NCBI GenBank assembly: GCA_963836015.1
Contig: CAWIIF010000004.1
Coordinates: 248,001 to 312,000 of the forward strand
Direction of reading: 5' to 3'
Origin: CAWCDJ01 sp963836015
GTDB taxonomy: Bacteria > Acidobacteriota > Terriglobia > Bryobacterales > Bryobacteraceae
DNA: 64,000 nt
Under the pieces are notes generated by a model, which saw nothing but the letters and a program-made list of their open reading frames with translations, made no database searches and was not told the origin of the DNA. Numbering within the stretch: the stretch's first letter is position 1; every line of letters begins with the position of its first letter. The position numbers and the translations under genes were made by a program. Positions 34,201 to 43,843 of this stretch are shown in pieces.

Positions 34201-37200
34201 ATGGCGCCCATCGACCGCCCGCTCGGGAGACTGCTCCCGGTGCTGGTCTGCACTACTCTATTTGTCTTGCCGGCCCTGCCGCAGCGGCGCGGCGGTGGAG
34301 GCGCGCCGGCCGAACCTCTGCAGTTCCGGTTCATGGGACCCGCGGTGGGCAACCGCATCGCGGCGGCGGCCGGAGTGCCGGGAGATCCCAGCACTTATTA
34401 CGCCGGTGCCGCTTCAGGTGGCGTCTGGAAGTCCACCGATAACGGACACAGCTTCGTCCCGATTTTCGACAGCCAGCCCGCTCAGGCGATCGGCGCGCTG
34501 GCGGTGGCCGATTCCAATCACCAGATTGTCTGGGCCGGCACCGGCGAAGCCTGGGCCATCCGCGACAGCGACATGATGGGCGACGGCGTCTACAAATCAA
34601 CCGATGCCGGGCACACCTGGTCGCACATGGGGCTTCCGGAGACCGGGCGCATCGGGCGGATCCTCATTCACCCGACCAATCCGGATATCGTCTACGTCTG
34701 CGCGGCGGGCCGCCTGACCGGTCCGCAGGAAGAGCGCGGCGTGTACAAGACCTCCGACGGCGGGCGCAACTGGCAGCGCGTGCTGTTCGTGAACCCCAAC
34801 ACGGGGTGCTCCGGCCTGTCGATGGACGCCACGGATCCGAACACGCTGGTGGCCGGAACGTGGGAAGTGGTAATGCACAGTTGGGCCATGTTCAGCGGCG
34901 GCCCGGGCAGCGGTGTGTTCCTCACGCATGATGGCGGCGCGACGTGGAGGCGCGTCGAAGGGCACGGGCTGCCGAAATCGCCTGTCGGCAAGATCGACGT
35001 AGCGATCGCGCCTACCAATTCCAGGCGCATCTATGCCCTGATCCAGACTGCGGACCAGGGGTCGGTATGGCGGTCGGATGACGGCGGGGAAAATTGGGCC
35101 GTAGTGAACTGGCAGCGCGAGTTGATTGGGCGCGCGGGGTACTACATCCGGATCGCCGTGAACCCGGTGAACCCCGACGAGGTGCTGGTGGCGGACAGCA
35201 GCTTCTGGCTTTCCACCGACGGCGCCAAGTCGTTCCGCAGCGTGCCGTGGGGCGGCGACACGCACGATATCTGGATCGACCCGGACGGCAAGCGCATCAT
35301 CGTGACGCACGACGGAGGCATGTACATCACGACCGATCACGGCCAGAGCCCCGCGACCGCGCTGCGCGTGACGCTGCCCATCGGGCAGATGTATCACGTG
35401 GCCGTGGACAACGACGTGCCTTATCACATCTACGGCAACATGCAGGACGACGGCACCATGCGCGGCCTGAGCACTACCGTGGAGGCCGGGCCGAACGTGC
35501 CGGGTTTGGGCGGCCGCGGCGGCTTTCGGCCGCGGCGGCGGCGGACAGTGGGAACACGGGCTGGGCGGCTGCGAATCGGGCTTCACGCTGCCGGACGTCA
35601 CCAACACGGACATCGTGTGGGCCTCCTGTTACGGCAATGAAGTCACCCGCTACGACGCGAAGACCAAAATGGCCCGCTCCGTCAGCCCCTGGCTCCACAC
35701 GCTCGATTCGGAGCCGGACAAGGCGAAGTACCGCTGCCATTGGACGCCTCCCCTGGCCATCGACCCCTTCGACCACAACACGGTGTATTACGGCTGCCAG
35801 ATGATTCTGCGCACCACCAACGGCGGCGTGAGCTGGACCGAGCTGAGCGGAGATCTTTCGCATAAGGATCCGAGCCGTATCGTCTCCTCGGGCGGAATTG
35901 TGGGCGACAATCTCGGCCAGTTCTACGGCGAGGTGGTGTTTGCCATCGCGCCGTCGGAGATTCAGAAGGGCCTGATCTGGGCCGGCACCAACGACGGCAA
36001 GGTGTGGTACACGCGCGACGCCGGTAAGAACTGGGTGGATGTCTCGGCCAATATCAAAGGGATGCCGGATTGGGGCGTGATCTCCAAAATCGAGCCTTCG
36101 CACTTCGACCCGGGCACGGCCTACGTCTGCGTGGACTATCACATGATGGATAACCGCGACCCCTGGATCTATAAGACCACCGACTTCGGCAAGACCTGGA
36201 GGAAAATCAGCGATGGCTTGCCCAAAGGGCCGCTGGCGTATGCCAGGGTAGTTGCCGAGAATCCGAACCGGAAAGGAATGCTCTTTGCCGGCACCGGCAA
36301 CGCGCTCTACTACACGATGAACGACGGCGAGGCGTGGAAGCCCCTGCAGGGCGGCCTGCCGCACGCTCCCGTCTCCTGGATTGTGGTGCAGAAGCAATAC
36401 CACGACCTGGTGCTCTCCACCTACGGCCGCGGCTTCTACATCATGGAAGACATCACGCCGCTCGAGCAGGGTGTGATGGAGGGGCCGGCGGCGGCCGAGA
36501 CCGCGAAGCTGGCGGCGCCGCGTCCGGCGTACCGCATGGTGCAGGGCGGGCGCGCGCTCGTGAACTACTGGCTCAAGGAGCCGGCCAAGGGCCCGATCGA
36601 ATTCGAGATCTCCGATGCTAAGGGTTCCCTGGTGCGCAAACTGTCTGAAGGCACGGGCCGGGCGGGCATCAACCGCATCGCCTGGGATATGCGCTATGAG
36701 CCGCCCCGCACGGTGGCGCTCCGAACCACACCGCCGGAAAACCCCCATATCTGGGACGCGCCCCGGTTTCAGAATTCCCAGACGCGCCCGATTACCCATT
36801 GGGGCCTGGCGGAGGCCGAGGTGGGGCCGATCGCTGCTCCGGGAGTCTACACGGTCAAGATGATCGTGGACGGCAAGAGCTACACGCAGCCCCTGCAAAT
36901 CCTGCGGACGCCGGACAGCCACGGTTCGGACGCCGACCTGCAATCGTCGGTGCGCCTGCAGCTCAAGGTGCGGGACGACATCAACACCGTTTCCGACATG
37001 ACCAACCAAATCGAGTGGATGCGCCGCCAGTTGGAGGACCAGCGGAAGACCGTGGCGGGGAAAGACGCGCTGCTGAAAGCCATGGCCGCCATCGATCTCA
37101 AGCTGCAGGACGTGGAATACAAGATGATCACGCGGGCCGATGCGCTGAGCGACGACAAGTACTTCCAGACGGCCTACAAGCTGTACCAGAACTTCATCTG

Positions 37201-37468
37201 GCTGAACGGTGAGATCGGGACGGGCGCGGGCGACGTGGCCGGCACCGGAGATTGGGGTCCGACGGAGACCGCCATCGGATTGGTCTTCGGCCTGGAGAAG
37301 CAGCTCGCCGGGGTGCAGGCGGAGTATAAGAGCCTGATGGAAAAAGAGGTGCCGGCCTATAATCAGGGGATCGCCGGAAGCGGCCTGGATCCCTTGAAGA
37401 CTACCGGAGCGCCTCCGCCGCCGGCGCGTACCGGCGGCCGCTTCGGCGGTGGGGATTCCGACCAGTAG
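34201..37468 (+). CDS. Secreted BNR/VPS10-like repeat protein (frameshifted)
   Basis: Becomes one 1088-residue protein if one T of the TTT at 35524-35526 is removed. A signal peptide (LLPVLVCTTLFVLPALPQRR) precedes a beta-propeller built of sialidase/Asp-box-like repeats such as GVWKSTDNGHSF, GVYKSTDAGHTW, GVYKTSDGGRNW and KVWYTRDAGKNW. The C-terminal quarter is a Pro-rich Ig-like part and a helical coil. Such proteins are common in Acidobacteria and often called glycosyl hydrolases, although catalysis is unproven. The reading after the shift resumes with GCESGFTLPDVTNTDIVW. Followed by an ADOP gene after 44 bases. Confidence 0.85.
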
Positions 37469-37512
37469 GCGATTCCGCCAACTTTTGGGGCGGGCTGTCC
37501 GTCTAACGAGCG

Positions 37513-40026
37513 ATGCTCCGAGACGTTCGTCACGCATTTCGCATCCTGGCCCACAATCGCGGCTTTGCCGCGATTGCGATCCTTTCGCTGGCCCTCGGAA
37601 TTGGCGCGAATACCGCGATCTTCACCCTGATCGACGCGGTCCTGCTCCGCTCGCTGCCGGTGCGCGACCCGCAGCAACTGGTGGTGCTGGCCCGCAATCC
37701 CGACGACCCGAGCATGTCGTTCAACTACCCGGACTATCGCTACATACGCGATCACAGCCGGTCGTATGCGGGCGTCATTGCGACCAACGGCGGCGGCGCC
37801 GCCCTGGCGTTCGGCGTTCCGGCGGAAGGCGGGGGACGGGCGGAGATCGCGGCCGCCGCGATGGTCTCGGGGAACTACTTCGACGTCCTGGGCGTTACGC
37901 CCGCGGCCGGACGGCTGTTCACGCCTGACGACAACCAGGTCGAAGGCGCGAGTCCCTACGTCATCCTGAGCTACGATTTCTGGCAGCGGCGCTTCGGCCG
38001 CGATCCGCGGGTGATCGGCCGCCCGGTCACGCTCAACGGGTCGCCATTCAACATCATCGGCGTCGTGCGGCAGGGGTTCACCGGGACTTCCGTGGGGACG
38101 GTCTCCGACCTCTACGTTCCGATCATGATGATGTCCTCCGTAAATCGCGGCGTGCGGCAGTGGAACACGCGGCACTTCTGGTGGCTCAACGTCATCGCCC
38201 GTTTGAAGCCGGGGGGCACGGCGGAAGCGGCCATCCCGGAAGCCAATGTCCTCTACCAGCAGATTCTCAAGAGCGACCCGGAACGGCGGCCGGCGCCCTC
38301 GTATGAGAAGGATCGCGAGAAGCGGGAGCGGATGACGGTACTGCCCGCGGGCAACGGCTTCTCGTATTTCCGGCGGCAGTTTTCGAAGCCGCTGGCGGTC
38401 CTCATGATTGTGGTGGGTATGGTGCTGCTGATCGCCTGCGCCAATGTCGCCAACCTGCTGCTGGCGCGGGCGGCGGCCCGGCAAAAGGAGATTGCCATCC
38501 GGCTGGCGGTGGGCGCGAGCCGCCTCCGGCTCGTGATGCAACTGGTTCTGGAGACGGTCATCGTCTCGCTGGCCGGCGGGCTCGCGGGACTTCTGTTCGC
38601 CTGGTGGGGAGTGCGAGTGCTGGTCGGGCTCATGCCGCAGCGGGCGCTCCCGGTGGACCTGAACCTGACGCCCGATTTCCGCCTCCTGGGCTTCGCCTTC
38701 GCCGTCTCCCTGCTGACCGGGCTGGCGTGCGGCCTGGTCCCGGCGCTTCAGGCCACCCGCCCGAATCTTGTTTCGTCGCTCAAAAACGAACTGCGTACGG
38801 TCGGCCGAGCCCGCTTCGACCTGAGGCGCATGCTGGTGGTGGCACAGGTGGCTATCTCCCTCCTGCTCCTCATCGGCGCAGGGCTGTTCGTGCGGAGCCT
38901 GCGCAACCTGCGGACGCTGGACCCAGGCTTTACGCGTGAAAGCGTGCTGCTGGTCAACGTGAACCCCCAGGCGAGCGGGTACAAGGGCCAGAGGTTGCGC
39001 GACTACTATGAACGACTGCTCAGCCGCGTCGCGGCTTATCCGGAGGTGCGCGCCGCGAGCCTTGCCGAAATCACGCCGCTGGCGGGGTCGCGATGGAACA
39101 GCGATGTCTCGGTCGAGGGTTACCAGCGGAGGCCGGACGAAGAACCCTGGGTCGACTTCAACGAGGTGAGCCCCCGGTTCTTCGACACGCTCGGGATTCC
39201 CATTATCCTGGGGCGCGACTTCACTGTTCAGGACAGCCCGGCGACTTCGCCGGATACGCCCGACAAGAAGATGGGACCGCCTCCGCCCGTGGCCATCATC
39301 AATGAAGCCATGGCGAAAAAATATTTCCCGCATCGATCTCCCATCGGGATGCGTTTCAGCGACGGCGATACTTTCAAAATGGAGGAATCGTACGAAATCG
39401 TCGGGGTCGTGAAGGACGCCAACTATTTCGGGCTGCGCGAGTCCGTGACGAGCATGGTGTACCTTCCCGACTGGCGGACAGGGGCGGGCTCCCGAACCCT
39501 TTGCGTGCGCTCGGCCACACCGCCGGACCGCCTGATTCCGGCGATCCGCCGCGAGGCCGCCGCACTCGATGCCGCGATCCCGCTGACGCAGACCTTGTCG
39601 CTCGAGCAGCAGTTCGATAACAACATCTCGCAGGAGCGCATGGTCACGACCCTGTGCGGCTTTTTCGGAGCGCTGGCTCTGCTCCTCGCGGCGATCGGCC
39701 TGTATGGGGTCATGGCGCACTCGGTGGCGCGGCGGGTGCGGGAAATCGGAATCCGTATGGCGCTCGGCGCGCAACCGGGCGAGGTACTCTGGCTGGTCCT
39801 TCGGGAAACCGTGGTGGTGGTCGCGGCCGGGACTCTGATCGGGCTGCCGGCGGCTTTCCTGCTGACCCGCCTCGTCACCAGCTTCCTGTTCGGGCTGACG
39901 CCGCAGGATCCACTCACCATTGCGGGTTCCACGGCCGTGCTGCTGGCCATCACTGCGCTCGCCGGCTACATTCCGGCGCGGAGGGCCGCCCGGGTAGACC
40001 CGATGATCGCGCTACGCTATGAGTGA
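37513..40026 (+). CDS. ADOP-family permease
   Basis: An 837-residue duplicated MacB/FtsX-type permease: RDVRHAFRILAHNRGFAAI then LSLALGIGANTAIFTLIDAV at the first helix, MVLLIACANVANLLLARAAAR in the middle, REIGIRMALGAQPGEVLWLV and YIPARRAARVDPMIALRYE at the end. Its stop is immediately followed by the ATG of the CBM9-like gene, so it leads a four-gene coupled set (permease, CBM9-like, Rieske, cupin), the only ADOP here tied to metabolic genes. Confidence 0.92.
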   Translation: MLRDVRHAFRILAHNRGFAAIAILSLALGIGANTAIFTLIDAVLLRSLPVRDPQQLVVLARNPDDPSMSFNYPDYRYIRDHSRSYAGVIATNGGGAALAFGVPAEGGGRAEIAAAAMVSGNYFDVLGVTPAAGRLFTPDDNQVEGASPYVILSYDFWQRRFGRDPRVIGRPVTLNGSPFNIIGVVRQGFTGTSVGTVSDLYVPIMMMSSVNRGVRQWNTRHFWWLNVIARLKPGGTAEAAIPEANVLYQQILKSDPERRPAPSYEKDREKRERMTVLPAGNGFSYFRRQFSKPLAVLMIVVGMVLLIACANVANLLLARAAARQKEIAIRLAVGASRLRLVMQLVLETVIVSLAGGLAGLLFAWWGVRVLVGLMPQRALPVDLNLTPDFRLLGFAFAVSLLTGLACGLVPALQATRPNLVSSLKNELRTVGRARFDLRRMLVVAQVAISLLLLIGAGLFVRSLRNLRTLDPGFTRESVLLVNVNPQASGYKGQRLRDYYERLLSRVAAYPEVRAASLAEITPLAGSRWNSDVSVEGYQRRPDEEPWVDFNEVSPRFFDTLGIPIILGRDFTVQDSPATSPDTPDKKMGPPPPVAIINEAMAKKYFPHRSPIGMRFSDGDTFKMEESYEIVGVVKDANYFGLRESVTSMVYLPDWRTGAGSRTLCVRSATPPDRLIPAIRREAAALDAAIPLTQTLSLEQQFDNNISQERMVTTLCGFFGALALLLAAIGLYGVMAHSVARRVREIGIRMALGAQPGEVLWLVLRETVVVVAAGTLIGLPAAFLLTRLVTSFLFGLTPQDPLTIAGSTAVLLAITALAGYIPARRAARVDPMIALRYE

Positions 40027-40860
40027 ATGTACGATCCTCTTGAGCGGTACTCTCAGCAACCTGCCCGGTACACCTGCTACCGCGCGGCGGGCCCGATTCG
40101 GGTGGATGGAAAGCTCGATGAGCCGGCCTGGAAACTAGCTCCGAAATCCACCCCGTTTGTGGATATCGTAACCGGCGAGCCCGCGTGGTTCGACACGCGC
40201 GTGGCGATGCTTTGGGACGACCAGAACCTCTACTTCGGCTTCTGGGCGGAAGAAACGGATGTCTGGGGCACGCTCACCGAGCGCGATTCCAAGATCTGGG
40301 AAGAGAACGATCTCGAGGTTTTCATCGGGGGCAGCGACGCCTACTACGAGTTCGAGATCAACGCGCTGAACACCGTCTACGAGGTGTTCTGGATCTGGAA
40401 AGACATCCTGCGGCCGGGCTCGCCCTATTACGGCCGGCCGGAGTTCGACCCCTCCACCCGGCGCACCATGGTGCTCGACGGCGTGGGCGGGCACGTGCAT
40501 CCGCGCGGCGAGCGCTGGGGCTTCCTCGATTGGGATTTCCCGGGGCTGCAGACGGGGGTGCACGTGGAAGGCGCGCTCAACAGCCGCGCGAACACCGACC
40601 GCGGCTGGACCGCCGAACTGGCGTTTCCGTGGAGCGGGCTGGAGTTGCTCGCCGGAGGACGATCGCTGCCGCCCAGGGACGGCGACGTGTGGCGGATCGA
40701 CTGCTCGCGATTCGAAAAGATCGGGAGGAACCGCGAAGTGCTCGATCCGTCCGTGGGGTGGACCTGGAACCGCCACGGCCACTACGATTCGCACATTCCG
40801 GAAGTGTTTCCCTACGTGACATTTTCGACGGAGGTCGCGCCGGGGCCTCAATCGTCATGA
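40027..40860 (+). CDS. Carbohydrate-binding family 9-like protein
   Basis: A 277-residue beta-rich protein. IRVDGKLDEPAWKLAPKSTP is the typical CBM9-like opening, followed by ARVAMLWDDQNLYFGFWAEE-like strands and YYEFEINALNTVYEVFW, then a C-terminal WTAELAFPWSGLELL strand set. Such domains bind carbohydrate ends, often as part of secreted degradative systems, but no signal peptide is visible here. Its ATG directly follows the ADOP stop, and its TGA overlaps the start of the Rieske gene. Confidence 0.85.
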   Translation: MYDPLERYSQQPARYTCYRAAGPIRVDGKLDEPAWKLAPKSTPFVDIVTGEPAWFDTRVAMLWDDQNLYFGFWAEETDVWGTLTERDSKIWEENDLEVFIGGSDAYYEFEINALNTVYEVFWIWKDILRPGSPYYGRPEFDPSTRRTMVLDGVGGHVHPRGERWGFLDWDFPGLQTGVHVEGALNSRANTDRGWTAELAFPWSGLELLAGGRSLPPRDGDVWRIDCSRFEKIGRNREVLDPSVGWTWNRHGHYDSHIPEVFPYVTFSTEVAPGPQSS

Positions 40861-41891
40861 GCACGAGCGACTATTGGTATCAGCCCGACATTGCGCGAGC
40901 GTCCACCATTCCGGCGCGCTGGTACACCGATCCGGCGATACTGGCGGCGGAGCGCGCGAAGGTGTTCGGCCGCACCTGGCAGGCGGTGGGCCACGCCGGC
41001 AAGATTGCGGCGCCGGGCAGCTATCTGGCAGGCGATATCGCGGGCGAGCCGGTGCTCGTCACACGCACGAAGGAGGGGCAGCTGCACGCCTTCTCGAACG
41101 TGTGCCGCCACCGGGGAGCGGTGTTGGCGGAAGGATCCGGCGAGGCTTCTGCCATCCGCTGCCCCTACCACGCCTGGACCTACACGCTGGACGGCAAGCT
41201 TCTGGGCCAGCCGGAGTTCGAAGGTGTCGAGGAATGGGACCGTTCGCAGGTCTGCCTGCCGGGTTTCCAGGCGGAGACGTGGGGGCCGTTCGCTTTCGCC
41301 AATCAGGACACCGGCGCGCCGCCTCTCGCCGAAGTGCTGGGCACGATTCCCGAAGAGATCGCGCAGATCGGCTGTCCGATCGATGCGCTGCGGTTTTCGC
41401 GGCGCCGCGATTATGTGATCGAGTGCAACTGGAAGGTGTACGTGGACAACTACCTGGAGGGGTACCACCTGCCGGCCGCGCACCCGAGCCTTTTTCGCGC
41501 GTTGGATTACCAGAATTACAAGGTCGAGACGTTCCGGTATTACTCGTCGCAGATCGCCCCGATGCGCGGGCGGGAAGGCGACAGGGCGCTCTATTACTGG
41601 CTGTTTCCGAATTTCATGCTGAACGTTTATCAGGACAACCTCAGCAGCAACCTGATCGTTCCCTTGGGGCCGGACCGCACCCTGACGATTTTCGAGTGGT
41701 TCGCTTATTCGGGCGAGGTGGCGCAGGCGACCATCGATTTCAGCGACGAGATCCAGCAGGAAGATATCCGGATCTGCGAATCGGTCGAGCGCGGGCTAAA
41801 GTCGCTTCACTACAACCAGGGCCGGTATTCGGTGCAGCGCGAGAACGGCGTCCACCACTTCCACGGCCTCTTGAGCGAATTCATGGCCTGA
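40857..41891 (+). CDS. Rieske non-heme iron oxygenase, alpha-subunit type
   Basis: A 344-residue oxygenase. The Rieske [2Fe-2S] ligands are Cys83/His85 (CRHRG) and Cys102/His105 (CPYHAW). The mononuclear iron site is seen in NYLEGYHLPAAHP (two His) with a later acidic residue (QQEDIR). Such enzymes hydroxylate or demethylate aromatic or quaternary amine substrates, taking electrons from a separate reductase, which is not found in the window. The ATG overlaps the TGA of the CBM9-like gene. The cupin gene follows after 19 bases. Confidence 0.93.
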   Translation: MSTSDYWYQPDIARASTIPARWYTDPAILAAERAKVFGRTWQAVGHAGKIAAPGSYLAGDIAGEPVLVTRTKEGQLHAFSNVCRHRGAVLAEGSGEASAIRCPYHAWTYTLDGKLLGQPEFEGVEEWDRSQVCLPGFQAETWGPFAFANQDTGAPPLAEVLGTIPEEIAQIGCPIDALRFSRRRDYVIECNWKVYVDNYLEGYHLPAAHPSLFRALDYQNYKVETFRYYSSQIAPMRGREGDRALYYWLFPNFMLNVYQDNLSSNLIVPLGPDRTLTIFEWFAYSGEVAQATIDFSDEIQQEDIRICESVERGLKSLHYNQGRYSVQRENGVHHFHGLLSEFMA

Positions 41892-41910
41892 CCCGGCTTA
41901 CAATCACCGT

Positions 41911-42333
41911 ATGGCTTATTCGCGAAGAGAACTGGCGATGCTGTTGCCCGCGCTGGCCGCCGGCGCGGCGGCGGCCGACGATCCGAAAGTCCTGCCGTCG
42001 AAGGCTTGGAAATACGAGGACCTGCCGGTCAAAAAGAACGGGCAGAACGAGTCGCGCGATGTGTTCAAGGGCGTGACGCATACCAACTTCCCGATCGATC
42101 TGCACATCACGGAACTGGCCGCCGGATCCGCGCCGCATCCCCCGCATAAGCATGTGCGCGAGGAAATGGTGATGCTGCAGATGGGGAACCTGGACGTAAC
42201 GATCGAAGGAAAGACCACGCGGCTCACGCCGGGCTCGCTGGCCTATGTCCACTCGAACGAGATGCACGGCTGGACCAATCCCGGCCCCGGTCCTGCGCAG
42301 TATTTTGTGCTGGCCCTGGGACCCAACACCTGA
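41911..42333 (+). CDS. Exported cupin-domain protein
   Basis: A 140-residue cupin. The N-terminus YSRRELAMLLPALAAGAAAA is a short Tat-like signal. The cupin metal site is visible as PHPPHKHVREEMVML (two His and Glu) and HSNEMHGWTN (His), the complete set of ligands. Small cupins may be isomerases, oxygenases or sugar binders. It is the last gene of the coupled set with the Rieske oxygenase and stops five bases before a convergent gene. Confidence 0.85.
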   Translation: MAYSRRELAMLLPALAAGAAAADDPKVLPSKAWKYEDLPVKKNGQNESRDVFKGVTHTNFPIDLHITELAAGSAPHPPHKHVREEMVMLQMGNLDVTIEGKTTRLTPGSLAYVHSNEMHGWTNPGPGPAQYFVLALGPNT

Positions 42334-42337
42334 GGCG

Positions 42338-43519
42338 TCAGATCCGCAGGAACAGCTTCCGGCGGTACATCCAGTAAAGCGCCAGCCAGTACACCAGCAG
42401 GACTGCCGCGCCCCGCATCAGCGGCTCGACGCCGGTTCCGAAAAACCCAAAGGCGTGCGGCCCGAGGTGAATGCGGAACGAGTCGATCGTGAACCGCTCC
42501 CACAGGTGCGCGATCAGGTAGGCGGCGATCGAGTTCATCCCGATCACCACCAGCGGGAACGACCATTTCCGCCACTGTTTCACTTCGGTCAGCCAGCAGA
42601 AGCCCGCCAGAAACAGGAAGCAGATGCCGCCGCTGAACAAGGTCCAGCTTGGCGTCCAGATGCGCTTGACCACCGGGCAGATGCCGGTGAAGTGCAGCAA
42701 CAGCCCGCTCGCGATGCCAATGGCGCCCGCCGCCAGCAGTCGCTTCATCGGGATGCGAGGAGCGGATGCGCGCAGCCACTGCCCGGCAAAGAGCCCGAGG
42801 ATCATCGTGCCGAGCGTCGGGATGAAGCTGAGCGTCAAATATCCGCCGCTGTTGGCCACGTACGGTGAGGTGCGCGGAAACAGATTCAGGAACCACTGGT
42901 CGAACGCATTCCCCAGGTTGAACTGTTTGTTCCAGTGCGCGGCGAAACCCGTGTAGGCGCCCGGACCCACACCCGGATAGAGCGCCCAGGCGAGCCAGTA
43001 GCCGGCGAGGATCGCACCCAGCGCGATCCATTGCCAGCGCGGCGGCCGCCAGGCCAGCAGGAACAGGATTGGATAGCCCAGTCCGATCTGGCTCAGCGTG
43101 TCCTCAAATGTGTAGTAGGTCTGCGAGCTTTGCGTGGAGCGCAGGAAAACGCCGAGCGCGACCAGCAGCAGCGAGCGCCACAAGGCGTGGCTGAACATCT
43201 TCCAGAAGGTGCCCCCCTGCGCGATCCGCCGCGCCACGGAGTAAGGCAACGCCACCCCCACCAGGAACGAAAAGCCCGGCTGGATCGTGTCGTGCAGCGA
43301 GCAGCCGGCCCATTGCACGTGCGTCTGGTTGTAGGCCAGGAAACCCCAGAACCAGTTTCCCGGGAAAGCGCGGGCCACCCGCGAGAGTTCCAGCACTTCG
43401 GCCATCATGAGCAGCATGACCAGGCCGCGGTAGGTGTCGATCGCCAGGTTGCGAACAACCGCTTGGGGAATGGCGGCGGATTCTTTAGCGATCCCGGTCG
43501 GTTGGAATGTAGCTTGCAC
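42338..43519 (-). CDS. Membrane acyltransferase-like protein (DUF5009/HGSNAT type)
   Basis: 393 residues from a GTG at 43519, which follows AGGAGG by eight bases; the longer frame upstream is unlike the family. About ten to eleven membrane helices. RNLAIDTYRGLVMLLMMAEV at the start and AGCSLHDTIQPGFSFLVGVA are characteristic of the heparan-alpha-glucosaminide N-acetyltransferase-like family in bacteria, which may acetylate glycans across the membrane. GMNSIAAYLIAHLWERF near the end also fits. The acyl acceptor is unknown. Confidence 0.83.
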   Translation of the reverse strand: MQATFQPTGIAKESAAIPQAVVRNLAIDTYRGLVMLLMMAEVLELSRVARAFPGNWFWGFLAYNQTHVQWAGCSLHDTIQPGFSFLVGVALPYSVARRIAQGGTFWKMFSHALWRSLLLVALGVFLRSTQSSQTYYTFEDTLSQIGLGYPILFLLAWRPPRWQWIALGAILAGYWLAWALYPGVGPGAYTGFAAHWNKQFNLGNAFDQWFLNLFPRTSPYVANSGGYLTLSFIPTLGTMILGLFAGQWLRASAPRIPMKRLLAAGAIGIASGLLLHFTGICPVVKRIWTPSWTLFSGGICFLFLAGFCWLTEVKQWRKWSFPLVVIGMNSIAAYLIAHLWERFTIDSFRIHLGPHAFGFFGTGVEPLMRGAAVLLVYWLALYWMYRRKLFLRI

Positions 43520-43607
43520 GGCGCGCCTCCTGCTGTTGAAGTATAACTCTCCGCTCAACCGAAGCGTATGCGCTTCCAGTTCGGCTTCGAGGCAGCCCCG
43601 TTTGGCT

Positions 43608-43661
43608 GGATAGGCCTCCCGGTTTGTCCAGTCGACCCGGCCATGCCCCCCTGGGATGGCC
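43608..43661 (+). repeat. Dispersed GGCC hairpin repeat, copy 1
   Basis: GGATAGGCCTCCCGGTTTGT opens a 54-base stretch that closely follows the element at 47530-47578, including a shared CCCGGCCATGCC block. The two copies flank the first Oar-like gene in the same orientation. Confidence 0.6.
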
Positions 43662-43719
43662 AAAGTCCCGGAACCCCCTGGCGGTCCCCGCGTATATGCA
43701 TCTTTTTTCGGCAGTTTGG

Positions 43720-43755
43720 TTGCGTTCAAACGCGCAGGGGACTATAGTAGTCCCC
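43720..43755 (+). promoter_or_regulatory. Promoter with palindromic operator for the first Oar-like gene
   Basis: TTGCGT (43720-43725) and TATAGT (43743-43748) are 17 bases apart. The -10 lies in the perfect palindrome GGGGACTATAGTAGTCCCC (43737-43755), so a repressor bound there would block RNA polymerase. The TTG start is about 95 bases downstream. Confidence 0.6.
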
Positions 43756-43843
43756 AGGTTTCGGTGAAATGGGACCGCTTTCACCTGGTTAGAGGTGGGT
43801 TGAAATTTTCCGAAATCCGATTGCGAAAAGGGGGATCTTTATC

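Larger units (their letters stand above)
43520..43843. other. Intergenic region between divergent genes
   Basis: 324 bases. It holds one copy of a dispersed GGCC hairpin repeat (43608-43661), a promoter with an overlapping 19-bp palindrome (43720-43755) for the receptor gene, and a GGGGG ribosome-binding site (43830-43834) before the TTG start. No gene is evident. Confidence 0.7.
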
